Positions 5,137 to 11,968 of a stretch of 11,968 bases of DNA are shown piece after piece. Made by a program: the position numbers and the translations under genes. Location: positions 1 to 11,968 of the forward strand of contig DATBDE010000026.1 in the NCBI GenBank assembly GCA_036270095.1, written 5' to 3'. How positions within the stretch are numbered: the first letter of the stretch is position 1; every line of letters begins with the position of its first letter. The notes below the pieces were generated by a model, which was given only the letters and a program-made list of their open reading frames with translations, made no database searches and was not told the origin of the DNA. Source of the stretch: DATBDE01 sp036270095. Lineage in GTDB: Bacteria; Actinomycetota; Thermoleophilia; Solirubrobacterales; Solirubrobacteraceae.

Positions 5137-7452
5137 CTACCCGTGCGCCACGACGCGCAGCCGGTCGCCGGTCACCGTGAGGCGCACGGTGCCGTCGCGG
5201 TCGGTGCGGTAGAGCGCGGCGCCGCTGGCCTTGACCGCGTTGAGCGCCTGCGGCGTCGGGTGGCCGTAGGTGTTGCGGCGCCCCACCTCGATCACCGCCA
5301 CCCGGGGGCGCAGGCGCTGGAGCAGGTCGGGCAGGCCGGGGTCCTCGGAGCCGTGGTGGGCGACCTTCAGCGCGTCGACCGGCGGCAGCGTCAGCGGCGC
5401 GGTGACGTCGGACTCGGCGTCGGCGGGCAGGAGCAGGTCGAAGCGGCCGACGTGGACCAGGGCGACGATGGCGCGCTGGTTCGGGTCGCCGCCGGGGTCC
5501 GGCGGCGGCCACGGCGGCCAGAGGACGTCGACCCGGATGCGCCCGGCGCGCAGCACCTGGCCCTGCTGGGGCGCGATGCGGCGGGCGTGCGCGGCCGCGG
5601 CAGCCCGCACGAGCGCCAGGTGGTCCGCCGTGCGGTCGCCGGCGGCGCCGTCGAGCACGAGCCCGACCCGGTGGCCGGCGAGCACGCCGGGTGCACCACC
5701 CTCGTGGTCGGCCTGATCGTGGGTGACGACGAGCAGGTCGATGGTCGTGACCCCGGCGGCCTTCAGCCGGGCGAGGATGGGCCCGTCTGGCGGCCCGGCG
5801 TCGACCAACACGGTCCTCCCGCCGTCCTGGATGAGCGTGGCGTCGCCCTGGCCGATGTCGAGGAAGGAGATCGTGAGCGGCTTCGTCGTCGGCCCGTCAC
5901 GGCCGCTGGCGAGCGTCGCTGCGACGAGCGTGGCGGCGACGGCGACGAGGGCGCCCAGCGCGCGTTTGCGGACCGATCGCCGGGCGTTGCGAGCCGTCCT
6001 GGCGAGACGGCGGCGAAGGAGAAGTACGGCGATCGGGACCGCGTAGGCCGCGGCGACCGTCCCCCACGAGCGCAGGTGCAGCGACAGCGCCGCTCCGGGC
6101 AGCGCCGCGCTCGCGTGCGCGAGCCAGGCCAGGTACGCGAGCGGATACAGCGCCAGGGCGTCGAGGAGGTGGGCGAGCGGAGTCGCGACTTGCGCCGCCG
6201 CGGCCGACAGCAACCCCAGCCACATCGCCGGCGCGACGGCCGGCGTCGCGAGCAGGTTGGCCGGCAGCGAGACCGGCGAGACGCGGTCGAAGTGATGCGC
6301 GAGCAACGGCGCAGTGCCGAGCGTCGCCGCGAGGGTCAGCGCCGTGGCCTCGGCGAGGCCGCGGGGCACGCCGCGCCGGACCAGTCGGTCGCGGAGCGGC
6401 GCCGCCAGGGCGAGGATGGCGATCACCGCGGCGAACGAGAGCTGCCAGCCCGGGTCGGCCACCGCCCGCGGGTCGAGCAGGAGCGTCGCCGCCGCCGCCA
6501 GCAGCACCGCGTACCAGCGCGACGACCGGCGGCCGGCGATGGCGGCGATGAGCCCGGCCGCGCCCATCACGCCCGCGCGCTGGATCGACGGCCCGGCGCC
6601 GGCCAGCGGGATGTAGAGGGCGACGAGGAGCAGGACGCCGGCCAGCCGCGCGCGCAGCCCGAGCCCGACCGCCGCCAGCAGCGGCAGGGCCAGCGCGGCA
6701 AGCAGCATCACGTTCTGCCCGCTCGCGGCCAGGATGTGGGCAAGGCCCGAGCGCTGGAAGTCGCCTCGGGCGGCCGCCGAGAGCCGCTCGTCCTGCCCCA
6801 GCACCATCCCACGGGCAAGCGCCGCCTCCGGCGGGTCGAGGCCGCCGTCGAGCCCCGCCTCGGCCCGACGCCGGACCGCGTCCACCGCCCCCGCGAGCCC
6901 GCCCCGCCGCCCGCCGGTGGGCCGGGCAAAGCGGACACGCAGTACCGCATGCGCCCCGCGGACCCGCGCCCACGCATCCCACGAGCGCAGGCGTTGCAGC
7001 TCGCCGCCGACCACCACCTCGTCGCCCGCCTCGAGCCCGGCCCAGCCGGAGGGTGTGCGTTTCGCGCCTGCTCCCGGGATGCGGGCGAGGAGGGTCTCCC
7101 CGGCGCCTCGGCCGCTCGCCAACCGCACGAGGGCGCGTTCTCCTCTTGTGCGCGTCGGGCGCGGTGCCTCGAGCAGCGTTGCCCGGCGGGTGACCTCCTG
7201 GCCGACCAGCGGGTGCAGCGCGGTTGCGTCGAGCGCCTCACGCCGGGCGTGGGCCGCTGCTGCTCCGCCGACCAGCGCCACCGTGCCCAGCGCCGTCACC
7301 ACCGGCCCCAGCCGCAGTGCGCCGGCCACCAACAGGCCGACCGCCGCGACCAGGCACGCCGCCGGCACCGACCACGGCCCGACGAGGAGCCCGGCGACCA
7401 GCGCTCCGAGGATCAGGTGCCGCGGGTAGGCGCGCGCCTTCGCCGCGATCAG
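5137..7452 (-). CDS. comEC: ComEC/Rec2 DNA-uptake channel protein with C-terminal metallo-beta-lactamase-like domain
   Basis: This inner-membrane protein carries single-stranded DNA into the cytoplasm during natural transformation. From GTG 7368 it is 743 residues; from CTG 7452 it is 771. Seen, with numbering from 7368: hydrophobic N-terminal segments; a soluble DUF4131-like domain (about 50-155); the multi-helix competence domain with the hallmark 'H-I-L-A-A-S-G-Q-N-V' near 215; many transmembrane helices to about 470; and a C-terminal metallo-beta-lactamase-like domain starting 'FLDIGQGDA' near 500, with 'VTHDQADHEGG' near 547 and 'VAHHGSED' near 670. I extend the gene to CTG 7452 because the in-frame stretch before 7368 encodes a basic segment followed by a membrane helix (RAYPRHLILGALVAGLL) that fits the family N-terminus. 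No ATG, GTG or TTG occurs in that stretch, and the CTG overlaps the comEA stop as CTGA. If CTG is not used, the start is GTG 7368. holA follows after 10 nt. Confidence 0.88.
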   Translation of the reverse strand: MIAAKARAYPRHLILGALVAGLLVGPWSVPAACLVAAVGLLVAGALRLGPVVTALGTVALVGGAAAAHARREALDATALHPLVGQEVTRRATLLEAPRPTRTRGERALVRLASGRGAGETLLARIPGAGAKRTPSGWAGLEAGDEVVVGGELQRLRSWDAWARVRGAHAVLRVRFARPTGGRRGGLAGAVDAVRRRAEAGLDGGLDPPEAALARGMVLGQDERLSAAARGDFQRSGLAHILAASGQNVMLLAALALPLLAAVGLGLRARLAGVLLLVALYIPLAGAGPSIQRAGVMGAAGLIAAIAGRRSSRWYAVLLAAAATLLLDPRAVADPGWQLSFAAVIAILALAAPLRDRLVRRGVPRGLAEATALTLAATLGTAPLLAHHFDRVSPVSLPANLLATPAVAPAMWLGLLSAAAAQVATPLAHLLDALALYPLAYLAWLAHASAALPGAALSLHLRSWGTVAAAYAVPIAVLLLRRRLARTARNARRSVRKRALGALVAVAATLVAATLASGRDGPTTKPLTISFLDIGQGDATLIQDGGRTVLVDAGPPDGPILARLKAAGVTTIDLLVVTHDQADHEGGAPGVLAGHRVGLVLDGAAGDRTADHLALVRAAAAAHARRIAPQQGQVLRAGRIRVDVLWPPWPPPDPGGDPNQRAIVALVHVGRFDLLLPADAESDVTAPLTLPPVDALKVAHHGSEDPGLPDLLQRLRPRVAVIEVGRRNTYGHPTPQALNAVKASGAALYRTDRDGTVRLTVTGDRLRVVAHG

Positions 7453-8069
7453 ACCGTCACGTGGTCGCGCAGCGCCGCCATGCGCTTCGCGCCGATGCCG
7501 GGGATGCGGTCGAGCTCGCTCACCGACCCGAAGCCGCCGTGCTGTGCTCGGTAGGCGATGATCTTCTGCGCGGTAGTCGGCCCGACGCCATCGAGTCCGT
7601 CGAGCTGCTCGGCCGTCGCGGTGTTGAGGTTGACCGGCGCCGACGGTGAGCCGCCGGCGCCGGCCGCGGCGCCTTCCGGCGGAGCCGCCTCGCCTCCCGC
7701 GGGCGCTCCCTTCCGCGGCACCACGATCTGGCGCCCGTCCTCGAGCTTGGCCGCCAGGTTGAGCCCGTCAAGGTTTGCGTGGCGCGTCGCCCCGCCCGCC
7801 AGCCGAACCGCGTCCTGCACCCGGTCGCTCGCGCGCAGGCGGTAGACGCCCGGACGGCGCACCGCCCCCGCCACGTGCACCACGACCAGCGCGTCGCCCG
7901 CCGCCCGCACCGAGACGCCGCGGGACGGGGTCGAGCGGGCGCCCGACGAGGCCGCCGCCGCCGCGCCCGGAGAGCCGCCGTCGTCGCGCAGATACCGCGC
8001 CCCGATCAGCGCGATGGCGATCGCCGCGGCCGCGTACACGACCAGCTGGGGCTTGGAGATATCGCGCAT
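7449..8069 (-). CDS. comEA: ComEA-type competence protein (SLBB plus helix-hairpin-helix DNA-binding domain)
   Basis: This 206-residue membrane-anchored DNA receptor for transformation has three parts. A short cytoplasmic N-terminus (MRDISKP) is followed by one transmembrane helix at about 8-27. An SLBB domain at about 60-119 (VVVHVAGAVRRPGVYRL to DGRQIVVPRKG) is followed by an Ala/Gly/Pro-rich linker (about 120-144). A C-terminal double helix-hairpin-helix domain runs from about 145 to 206, with the signature 'VNLNTATAEQLDGLDGVGPTTA' split by the usual glycines, and 'IPGIGAKRM'. ComEA binds double-stranded DNA outside the membrane and hands it to ComEC, which is the next gene. I use ATG 8069 and not the upstream TTG 8120, because it gives a standard short N-terminus and lies just downstream of a -10-like TACGTT, suggesting a leaderless transcript; no Shine-Dalgarno is present. 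Its stop TGA (7451-7449) overlaps the proposed CTG start of comEC. Confidence 0.92.
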   Translation of the reverse strand: MRDISKPQLVVYAAAAIAIALIGARYLRDDGGSPGAAAAASSGARSTPSRGVSVRAAGDALVVVHVAGAVRRPGVYRLRASDRVQDAVRLAGGATRHANLDGLNLAAKLEDGRQIVVPRKGAPAGGEAAPPEGAAAGAGGSPSAPVNLNTATAEQLDGLDGVGPTTAQKIIAYRAQHGGFGSVSELDRIPGIGAKRMAALRDHVTV

Positions 8070-8075
8070 TGGCCG

Positions 8076-8081
8076 AACGTA
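8076..8081 (-). promoter_or_regulatory. Candidate -10 element for a leaderless comEA transcript
   Basis: Read on the minus strand, TACGTT matches the TANNNT actinobacterial -10 pattern and ends 6 nt before the ATG of comEA at 8069. Transcription starting about 7 nt downstream would begin at the A of the ATG, giving a leaderless mRNA, which fits the absence of a Shine-Dalgarno sequence. The -35 region is weak. Confidence 0.4.
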
Positions 8082-8128
8082 GGGCGCGACGGGTTGCGGC
8101 AGACGCGCGGTTCGTGTCAAATCACCCC

Positions 8129-8846
8129 GTGGCTGTGAGCGACAAGCTCCTCGCCATGGAGGGCCGCTGGCTCATGGGCCGCGTCATGCCGCACGAGCTG
8201 CTCAAGGGCATCGGCGAGTACGTCAAGCTGATCGCGCCCGGGCGCGAGGACGAGATCGTGGACGCAATCCGCGCCCGCGCGAACGAGTTCGCCGAGCAGG
8301 ACAAGGACATGGTCGTCGACCCGCCGTCGCAGGGAATGCTCGCGGTCTCGGCCGTCGTGCTGGCCGCCAACGAGCAGCTGCTGCCGCTCTTCGACGGCGA
8401 CAAGCGCCGCACGCTGCTCTTCCTGCAGCACGTGTTCGGCACGATCCTGCGCCGGTCGCTCGACATCGCCGTCGCGGCGCTGGCTCGGTGCGACGATCCG
8501 CTCGACGCCGTCGACAAGGCCTGCCGCAAGGACTTCGCGATGTACGGCACCTACTCGACATCGACTTCGAGCGCGTCGACCCCGCGACGTTCGAGATGCG
8601 CGTCGACCGCTGCTTCTTCCGCGACTTCTTCGCGCGTCACGACGCCGTCCTGCTGACGACCGTGCTGTGCGCCTGGGACGCGAACTGGATGACCTCGCTC
8701 GACCCCGCCGTCAGCGGCCTGCGCTCGGAGCGGACGACGCTGCTCTCGCTCGGCGATGACCGCTGCACCTTCCGCGTCTCGAAACCGACGACCCGCTGGC
8801 CGGGCACCAGGACGCGCTCGAGCGCCGCTTCGCCTCCGGGGCCTAG
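8129..8846 (+). pseudogene. L-2-amino-thiazoline-4-carboxylic acid (ATC) hydrolase family protein, broken by two -1 frameshifts
   Basis: Joining three frames gives a protein of about 239 residues. The first part (from GTG 8129; GTG 8135 or ATG 8156 are other starts) reads VSDKLLAMEGRWLMG up to 'D-F-A-M-Y-G-T-Y' at 8554. The second reads 'D-I-D-F-E-R-V-D' from 8557 through 'C-F-F-R-D-F-F-A' and 'T-T-L-L-S-L-G-D-D-R-C-T-F-R-V' to 8778. The third runs from 8781 (ETDDPLAGHQDALERRF) to TAG 8844-8846. At each joint exactly one base is missing (around 8555 and 8779); restoring both makes 720 nt, an exact reading frame. The C-terminal half has the ATC-hydrolase-family pattern of a Cys-Phe patch, an acidic-aromatic strand and a 'T-L-x-x-G-D-x-x-C-x-F' ending. 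The founding member opens a thiazoline ring in cysteine synthesis, but most family members have no known substrate. The two lesions are either real inactivation or sequencing errors. The gene is divergent from comEA. Confidence 0.75.
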
Positions 8847-9304
8847 CGCGAAAGCTCAAGCGCCCGCGCGACCGCGGCGGCCGGATCGGGCGCGACCTCA
8901 ATCTCGCCTCGGCCGAGATCCCACGTGTCCAGGCCGACCACGGGCGTGCCATTCTTGATCGCCAGCGCGATCTCGGACAGCGTCCCCCATTCGCCGCCGA
9001 TGGCCACGACGGCGTCGGCGGCGCGCACGACGAGGCCGTTGCGCAGCTCCCCGATGCCGGTCGGGATCGCCACCCTCACGAACGGGTTCGCCGTGTGCCG
9101 GTGACGCGATGGGAGGAGGCCGACCGTGATGCCGCCGGCGGCGTGCGCCCCGCGGCATGCGGCCTCCATGACCCCGCCCAACCCCCCGCAGACCAGAATG
9201 CCCTTGGCGCGAGCGACGAGGCGTCCCACCTCCTCGGCGGCGCGCAGGTCCTGCGGCCGCGCCGCCGGCATCCCGGCCCCGCAGATGCCGATGTACGCAG
9301 TCAC
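8843..9304 (-). CDS. TIGR00725 / LOG-like Rossmann-fold nucleotide-binding protein
   Basis: This 153-residue protein of the TIGR00725 group is related to lysine decarboxylase-like/LOG proteins. Seen: an N-terminal 'Y-I-G-I-C-G-A-G' (residues 4-11), 'L-V-C-G-G-L-G-G-V-M-E-A-A' (37-49), 'G-I-T-V-G-L-L-P' (58-65), 'R-N-G-L-V-V-R-A-A-D-A-V-V-A' (88-101) and 'I-G-G-E-W-G-T-L-S-E-I-A' (102-113). The last is this group's version of the LOG motif PGGxGTxxE; the proline is isoleucine here, as is usual in TIGR00725. LOG enzymes cleave ribose phosphate from nucleotides, but no activity is established for this group. The start is GTG 9304, which overlaps the stop of the nitroreductase stump as GTGA; a second GTG lies one codon upstream. 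An open frame continues upstream to 9721 but only as an antiframe of leuS. Its stop codon shares a CTAG with the convergent gene. It lies at the end of the leuS transcription unit. Confidence 0.87.
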   Translation of the reverse strand: MTAYIGICGAGMPAARPQDLRAAEEVGRLVARAKGILVCGGLGGVMEAACRGAHAAGGITVGLLPSRHRHTANPFVRVAIPTGIGELRNGLVVRAADAVVAIGGEWGTLSEIALAIKNGTPVVGLDTWDLGRGEIEVAPDPAAAVARALELSR

Positions 9305-9450
9305 CACCGGTCCCACGTCGCCGCCCCGACCAGGCGCGAGAGCAACTCCGAAGGCACCGGGTCGGGGCGAAGCCGCCGCATCGTCCGCGTCGTCGCCATC
9401 ACCGCGAACACCGGCGCGTCCTCGCCCACGGGCACCGGCTGCTCGGCCAC
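9301..9450 (-). pseudogene. Nitroreductase family protein, truncated to its first 49 residues
   Basis: The 49 residues (VAEQPVPVGEDAPVFAVMAT, then TRTMRRLRPDPVPSELLSRL and VGAATWDRW) match the N-terminus of FMN-dependent nitroreductases: 'V-F-x-V-M-x-T-T-R-x-M-R-R-L-R-P-D-P-V-P-x-E-L-L' followed by 'A-A-T-W'. In intact members 'A-A-T-W' leads directly into the FMN-binding 'A-P-S-G-G-N' loop and about 150 more residues. Here the next residues are D-R-W and a stop, and the next gene begins at once. The arginines that contact FMN phosphate in the family are present, but the rest of the flavin site and the dimer core are gone, so catalysis is not expected. It starts at GTG 9450, 2 nt after the leuS stop, with a possible inner ATG at 9399, and ends in a GTGA overlap with the LOG-like gene. 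It may survive only because it couples translation, or the deletion may be an assembly artefact. Confidence 0.7.
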
Positions 9451-9452
9451 GC

Positions 9453-11900
9453 TCAGCGCACCACGAGGTTGACCAGCTTGCCCGGGACGACGACCTCCTT
9501 GACCACCTCGCGCCCGTCCACGTGCGCCCGCACGTTGGGGGCCTGGCGGCACAGCGCCGCCAGCTCCTCCTGCGACGCGCCGGAGTCGGCCTCGAGCCGG
9601 TCGCGCACCTTCCCGTTGACCTGGCAGACGAGCTGGAAAGTGTCGCGGGCCAGAAACGCCGGGTCGGCCTCGGGCCACGGCTCCTCCCACACGCGGTCGC
9701 CGAACAGCCGGTCGTAGACATCGGCCGCGCAGTGCGGCGCGAACGGGAAGATCAGCGACGCGGCCGTCCCGATGGCGAAGCGCAGCGCGCCCGGGTCGGC
9801 GCCCGCCCGGCGCGCGTCGTAACAGGAGTTGACCAGCTCCATGACCGCCGCGATCGCGGTGTTGAACGCGAAGCGGTCCTCCATGTCGTTCGTGACCTTG
9901 GCGATGGCCCAGTGCGCCTTGCGCAGGAGCTCGAGGTCGGCGCCCTCGGGCGCGGCGGGCACGTCGGCGAAGCCCGAGTCCTCGGCCGCCACGTCGGCCC
10001 CGATCTGCCACAGGCGCCGCAGGAACCGGTACACGCCCTCGACGCCATCGTCGGACCAGTCCGCGTCCTGGTCGGGCGGGCCGATGAACAGCGAGTAGGA
10101 CCGCGCGGTGTCGGCCCCGTAGCGGTCGACGATCGGCATCGGCGAGATCACGTTGCCGCGCGACTTGGACATCTTGGCCCCGTCGCGGGTGATCATGCCC
10201 AGGGTGAACAGGCGCGCGAACGGCTCGTTGACCTCGAGATGCCCGAGGTCGGTCAGCGCCTTCATGAAGAACCGCGCGTAGAGCAGGTGCAGGATCGCGT
10301 GCTCGATGCCGCCGATGTACTGGTCCACCGGCATCCACCAGCGGACGGCCTCCGGATCCCACGCCGCCTCGTCGTTGAGCGCGTCGCAGTAGCGCACGAA
10401 GTACCACGACGAGTCGACGAAGGTGTCCATCGTGTCGGTCTCGCGGAGCGCCGCGCCGCCGCAGGACGGGCACGTCGTGTTGACCCAGGCCTCGGCCGCG
10501 GCCAGCGGCGAGCGTCCCTGCGGCGCGTAGTCCTTGACGTCGGGCAGGACCACCGGCAGCTCGGACTCCGGCACCGGCTGGATCCCGCACTCGTCGCAGT
10601 AGACGATCGGGATCGGGCAACCCCAGTAGCGCTGGCGCGACAGCAGCCAATCGCGCAGCCGGTAATTGACCGACGCGTGCCCGGCGCCGCGCGTCTCCAG
10701 CCACCTGACGATCTCGCGCTTGGCCGCCTCGCTGGGCAGCCCGTCGAATTCACCGGAGTTGACCAGGACGCCGTCGCCCGTGTGCGGCAGGTCGTCGTTC
10801 TCGCCGCCCCGGTCGATGACCCGGCGGATCTCCAGCCCGAAGGCCTGCGCGAAGTCGTAGTCGCGCTCGTCGTGCGCCGGCACCGCCATCAGCGCCCCGG
10901 TCCCGTACTCCATGAGCACGTAGTCGGAGACGAACATCGGGATCGCCTCGCCGTTGACCGGGTTGACGACCGTGCGCCCGAGCGGCACGCCGGTCTTCCG
11001 GCGGTCGGTGTCGCTGCGCACGTCGGCGGACTCGTTCAGCGCATGGTTGACGTAGCGGTGAACCTCCTCCTCGTGCTCGGTTCCCGCCGCCAGCCGGAAC
11101 ACGTCCGGATGCTCCGGCGCCATGACGAAGAACGTCGCTCCGAACAGCGTGTCCGGCCGCGTCGTGAACACCGGGTAGTCGATCCCCGGCTGCTCGCAGC
11201 GGAACACGACCTCGGCGCCCTCCGAGCGCCCGATCCAGTTGCGCTGCATGGTCTTGACGTGCGCCGGCCACTCGATCGTCTCTAGGTCCTCGAGCAGCCG
11301 GTCGGCGTAGTCGGTGATGCGGAAGAACCACTGCTCGAGCTGGCGCACCTCGACCGGCGTGCCGCAGCGCTCGCAGCGCCCGTCGATCACCTGCTCGTTG
11401 GCGAGCACGGTCGCGTCGTTGGGGCACCAGTTGACCGCCGCCTCCTTTCGGTAGGCAAGCCCGTGCTCGAACAGCTTCAGGAAGATCCACTGCGTCCAGC
11501 GGTAGTAGCGCGGCTCGTGGGTGCCGAACTCGCGCGACCAGTCGATCGAGATGCCCCAGCGCCGGAACGCCGTCTGGAACGCGGCGATGGACCGGTCGGT
11601 GGAGATGCGCGGGTGCTCGCCGGTGTTGATGGCGTGGTTCTCGGCCGGCAGCCCGAACGCGTCGTAGCCCATCGGGTGCAGCACGTGGTGCCCGGTGCGG
11701 CGCCGGTAGTGGGCCACGGCGTCGCCGATCGAGTAGACCTTGAGGTGCCCCATGTGCGGCTCGCCGCTCGGGTAGGGGAGCATCTCGAGCACGTAGTACT
11801 TGTCGCCCTCGGGCTCGTTGGTGACCTCCCACGTCCGCTCGCGCTCCCACAGCGCCTGCCAGCGGGGCTCGATCTCGCTCGGGTCGTAGCGCTCGCTCAC
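9453..11900 (-). CDS. leuS: Leucyl-tRNA synthetase
   Basis: This 815-residue class I aminoacyl-tRNA synthetase attaches leucine to tRNA-Leu in the cytoplasm. Seen: the HIGH-type ATP motif PHMGH at 48-52 and KMSKS at 576-580; 'MGYDAFGLPAENHAI' near 77-91; zinc-ribbon-like cysteines at 'CPNDATVLANEQ' with 'CERCG' (about 152-180), and 'CDECG' with 'CPSCGG' in the middle region. The CP1 editing domain has the threonine-rich 'TTRPDTLFG' near 245 and 'HDERDYDFA' near 342, whose aspartate anchors the amino group of misacylated substrates. A C-terminal anticodon-binding helical domain and a leucine-specific end ('QLVCQVNGKVRDRL') follow. Length is normal for bacterial LeuS and every key motif is intact. 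The start is GTG 11900, supported by the conserved beginning and a GGGGAG about 8 nt upstream. It overlaps the preceding gene by GTGA. The nitroreductase stump follows after 2 nt. Confidence 0.98.
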   Translation of the reverse strand: MSERYDPSEIEPRWQALWERERTWEVTNEPEGDKYYVLEMLPYPSGEPHMGHLKVYSIGDAVAHYRRRTGHHVLHPMGYDAFGLPAENHAINTGEHPRISTDRSIAAFQTAFRRWGISIDWSREFGTHEPRYYRWTQWIFLKLFEHGLAYRKEAAVNWCPNDATVLANEQVIDGRCERCGTPVEVRQLEQWFFRITDYADRLLEDLETIEWPAHVKTMQRNWIGRSEGAEVVFRCEQPGIDYPVFTTRPDTLFGATFFVMAPEHPDVFRLAAGTEHEEEVHRYVNHALNESADVRSDTDRRKTGVPLGRTVVNPVNGEAIPMFVSDYVLMEYGTGALMAVPAHDERDYDFAQAFGLEIRRVIDRGGENDDLPHTGDGVLVNSGEFDGLPSEAAKREIVRWLETRGAGHASVNYRLRDWLLSRQRYWGCPIPIVYCDECGIQPVPESELPVVLPDVKDYAPQGRSPLAAAEAWVNTTCPSCGGAALRETDTMDTFVDSSWYFVRYCDALNDEAAWDPEAVRWWMPVDQYIGGIEHAILHLLYARFFMKALTDLGHLEVNEPFARLFTLGMITRDGAKMSKSRGNVISPMPIVDRYGADTARSYSLFIGPPDQDADWSDDGVEGVYRFLRRLWQIGADVAAEDSGFADVPAAPEGADLELLRKAHWAIAKVTNDMEDRFAFNTAIAAVMELVNSCYDARRAGADPGALRFAIGTAASLIFPFAPHCAADVYDRLFGDRVWEEPWPEADPAFLARDTFQLVCQVNGKVRDRLEADSGASQEELAALCRQAPNVRAHVDGREVVKEVVVPGKLVNLVVR

Positions 11901-11968
11901 TTGTTCGGCTCCCCGCGCGATGCGCGGAAGGCGTGGTAGTCGGGCACCGGCTCCTTGACGATGTAGAG
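11897..11968 (-). CDS. C-terminal end of an unidentified protein, partial
   Basis: An open frame entering from the right edge codes for LYIVKEPVPDYHAFRASRGE followed by PNK and TGA. The TGA overlaps the leuS GTG as GTGA, and the leuS ribosome binding site lies inside its last codons, so it is very probably a real gene translated just before leuS. Only 23 residues are visible, too few to name a family. Confidence 0.6.
   Translation of the reverse strand, partial: LYIVKEPVPDYHAFRASRGEPNK

Noticed and set aside
5113..7554. Plus-strand ORF of 813 codons opposite comEC
   Set aside because: Shadow frame of comEC: Arg/Gln/Gly-rich with no domain, and it runs across gene borders.
8115..8120. Consensus -35 (TTGACA) on the minus strand upstream of comEA
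   Set aside because: No acceptable -10 is found 16-18 bp downstream, and the TACGTT near comEA is 33 bp away; probably chance, though a weak -10 (GCAACC) exists.
7775..8128. Plus-strand open frame running into the ATC-hydrolase-like gene from upstream
   Set aside because: It is antisense to comEA and Arg/Pro-rich; recognisable protein begins only around GTG 8129.
8843..9721. LOG-like protein extended upstream to 9721 (292 codons)
   Set aside because: The extension is an antiframe of the leuS 3' end and the nitroreductase stump; the family start lies at GTG 9304 in a GTGA overlap.
9126..11285. Plus-strand ORF of 719 codons opposite leuS
   Set aside because: Shadow of leuS caused by high GC; no recognisable protein features.

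Overview
The window is very GC-rich, with strong G/C preference at third codon positions, frequent GTG starts, and genes packed with 4-nt stop/start overlaps. This points to a high-GC actinobacterium. The order comEA-comEC-holA, the forms of the ComEC and ComEA proteins, and the small accessory genes suggest a Thermoleophilia/Solirubrobacterales-like lineage; that placement is inference, because there is no rRNA or other marker here.

Layout. (1) 1-3478, minus strand: a large SARP/AfsR-type regulator (DNA-binding domain, BTAD, STAND-type ATPase, TPR-like C-terminus), overlapped at its 3' end by an SRPBCC (START-fold) gene that runs off the left edge. (2) 3479-3564: a divergent control region with tandem 11-bp direct repeats, the spacing expected of a SARP operator. 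(3) 3565-4052, plus strand: a previously uncalled 43-aa small ORF with a strong ribosome binding site, coupled through ATGA to a SnoaL/NTF2-like gene. (4) 4053-4154: a convergent intergenic region with two perfect hairpins and a dense cluster of the rare tetranucleotide CTAG. (5) 4155-8069, minus strand: comEA-comEC-holA, that is, DNA-uptake proteins followed by the DNA polymerase III delta subunit. comEC probably starts at a non-standard CTG inside the comEA stop. (6) 8129-8846, plus strand: an ATC-hydrolase-family gene broken by two separate one-base losses. (7) 8843-11968, minus strand: the last codons of an unidentified gene, leuS, a 49-residue stump of a nitroreductase, and a TIGR00725/LOG-like Rossmann protein. 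These are joined by GTGA overlaps or a 2-base gap.

How they work together. leuS and holA are housekeeping genes, and comEA/comEC form a competence module. The left third looks like a self-contained regulatory cassette: a SARP regulator flanked on both sides by small alpha+beta-fold, small-molecule-binding or cyclase-type proteins, with a candidate operator in the divergent promoter. The region from 8129 to 9450 shows decay (a double frameshift and a truncated nitroreductase), which is either real pseudogenisation or assembly error. I see no mobile element, CRISPR array, tRNA or rRNA.
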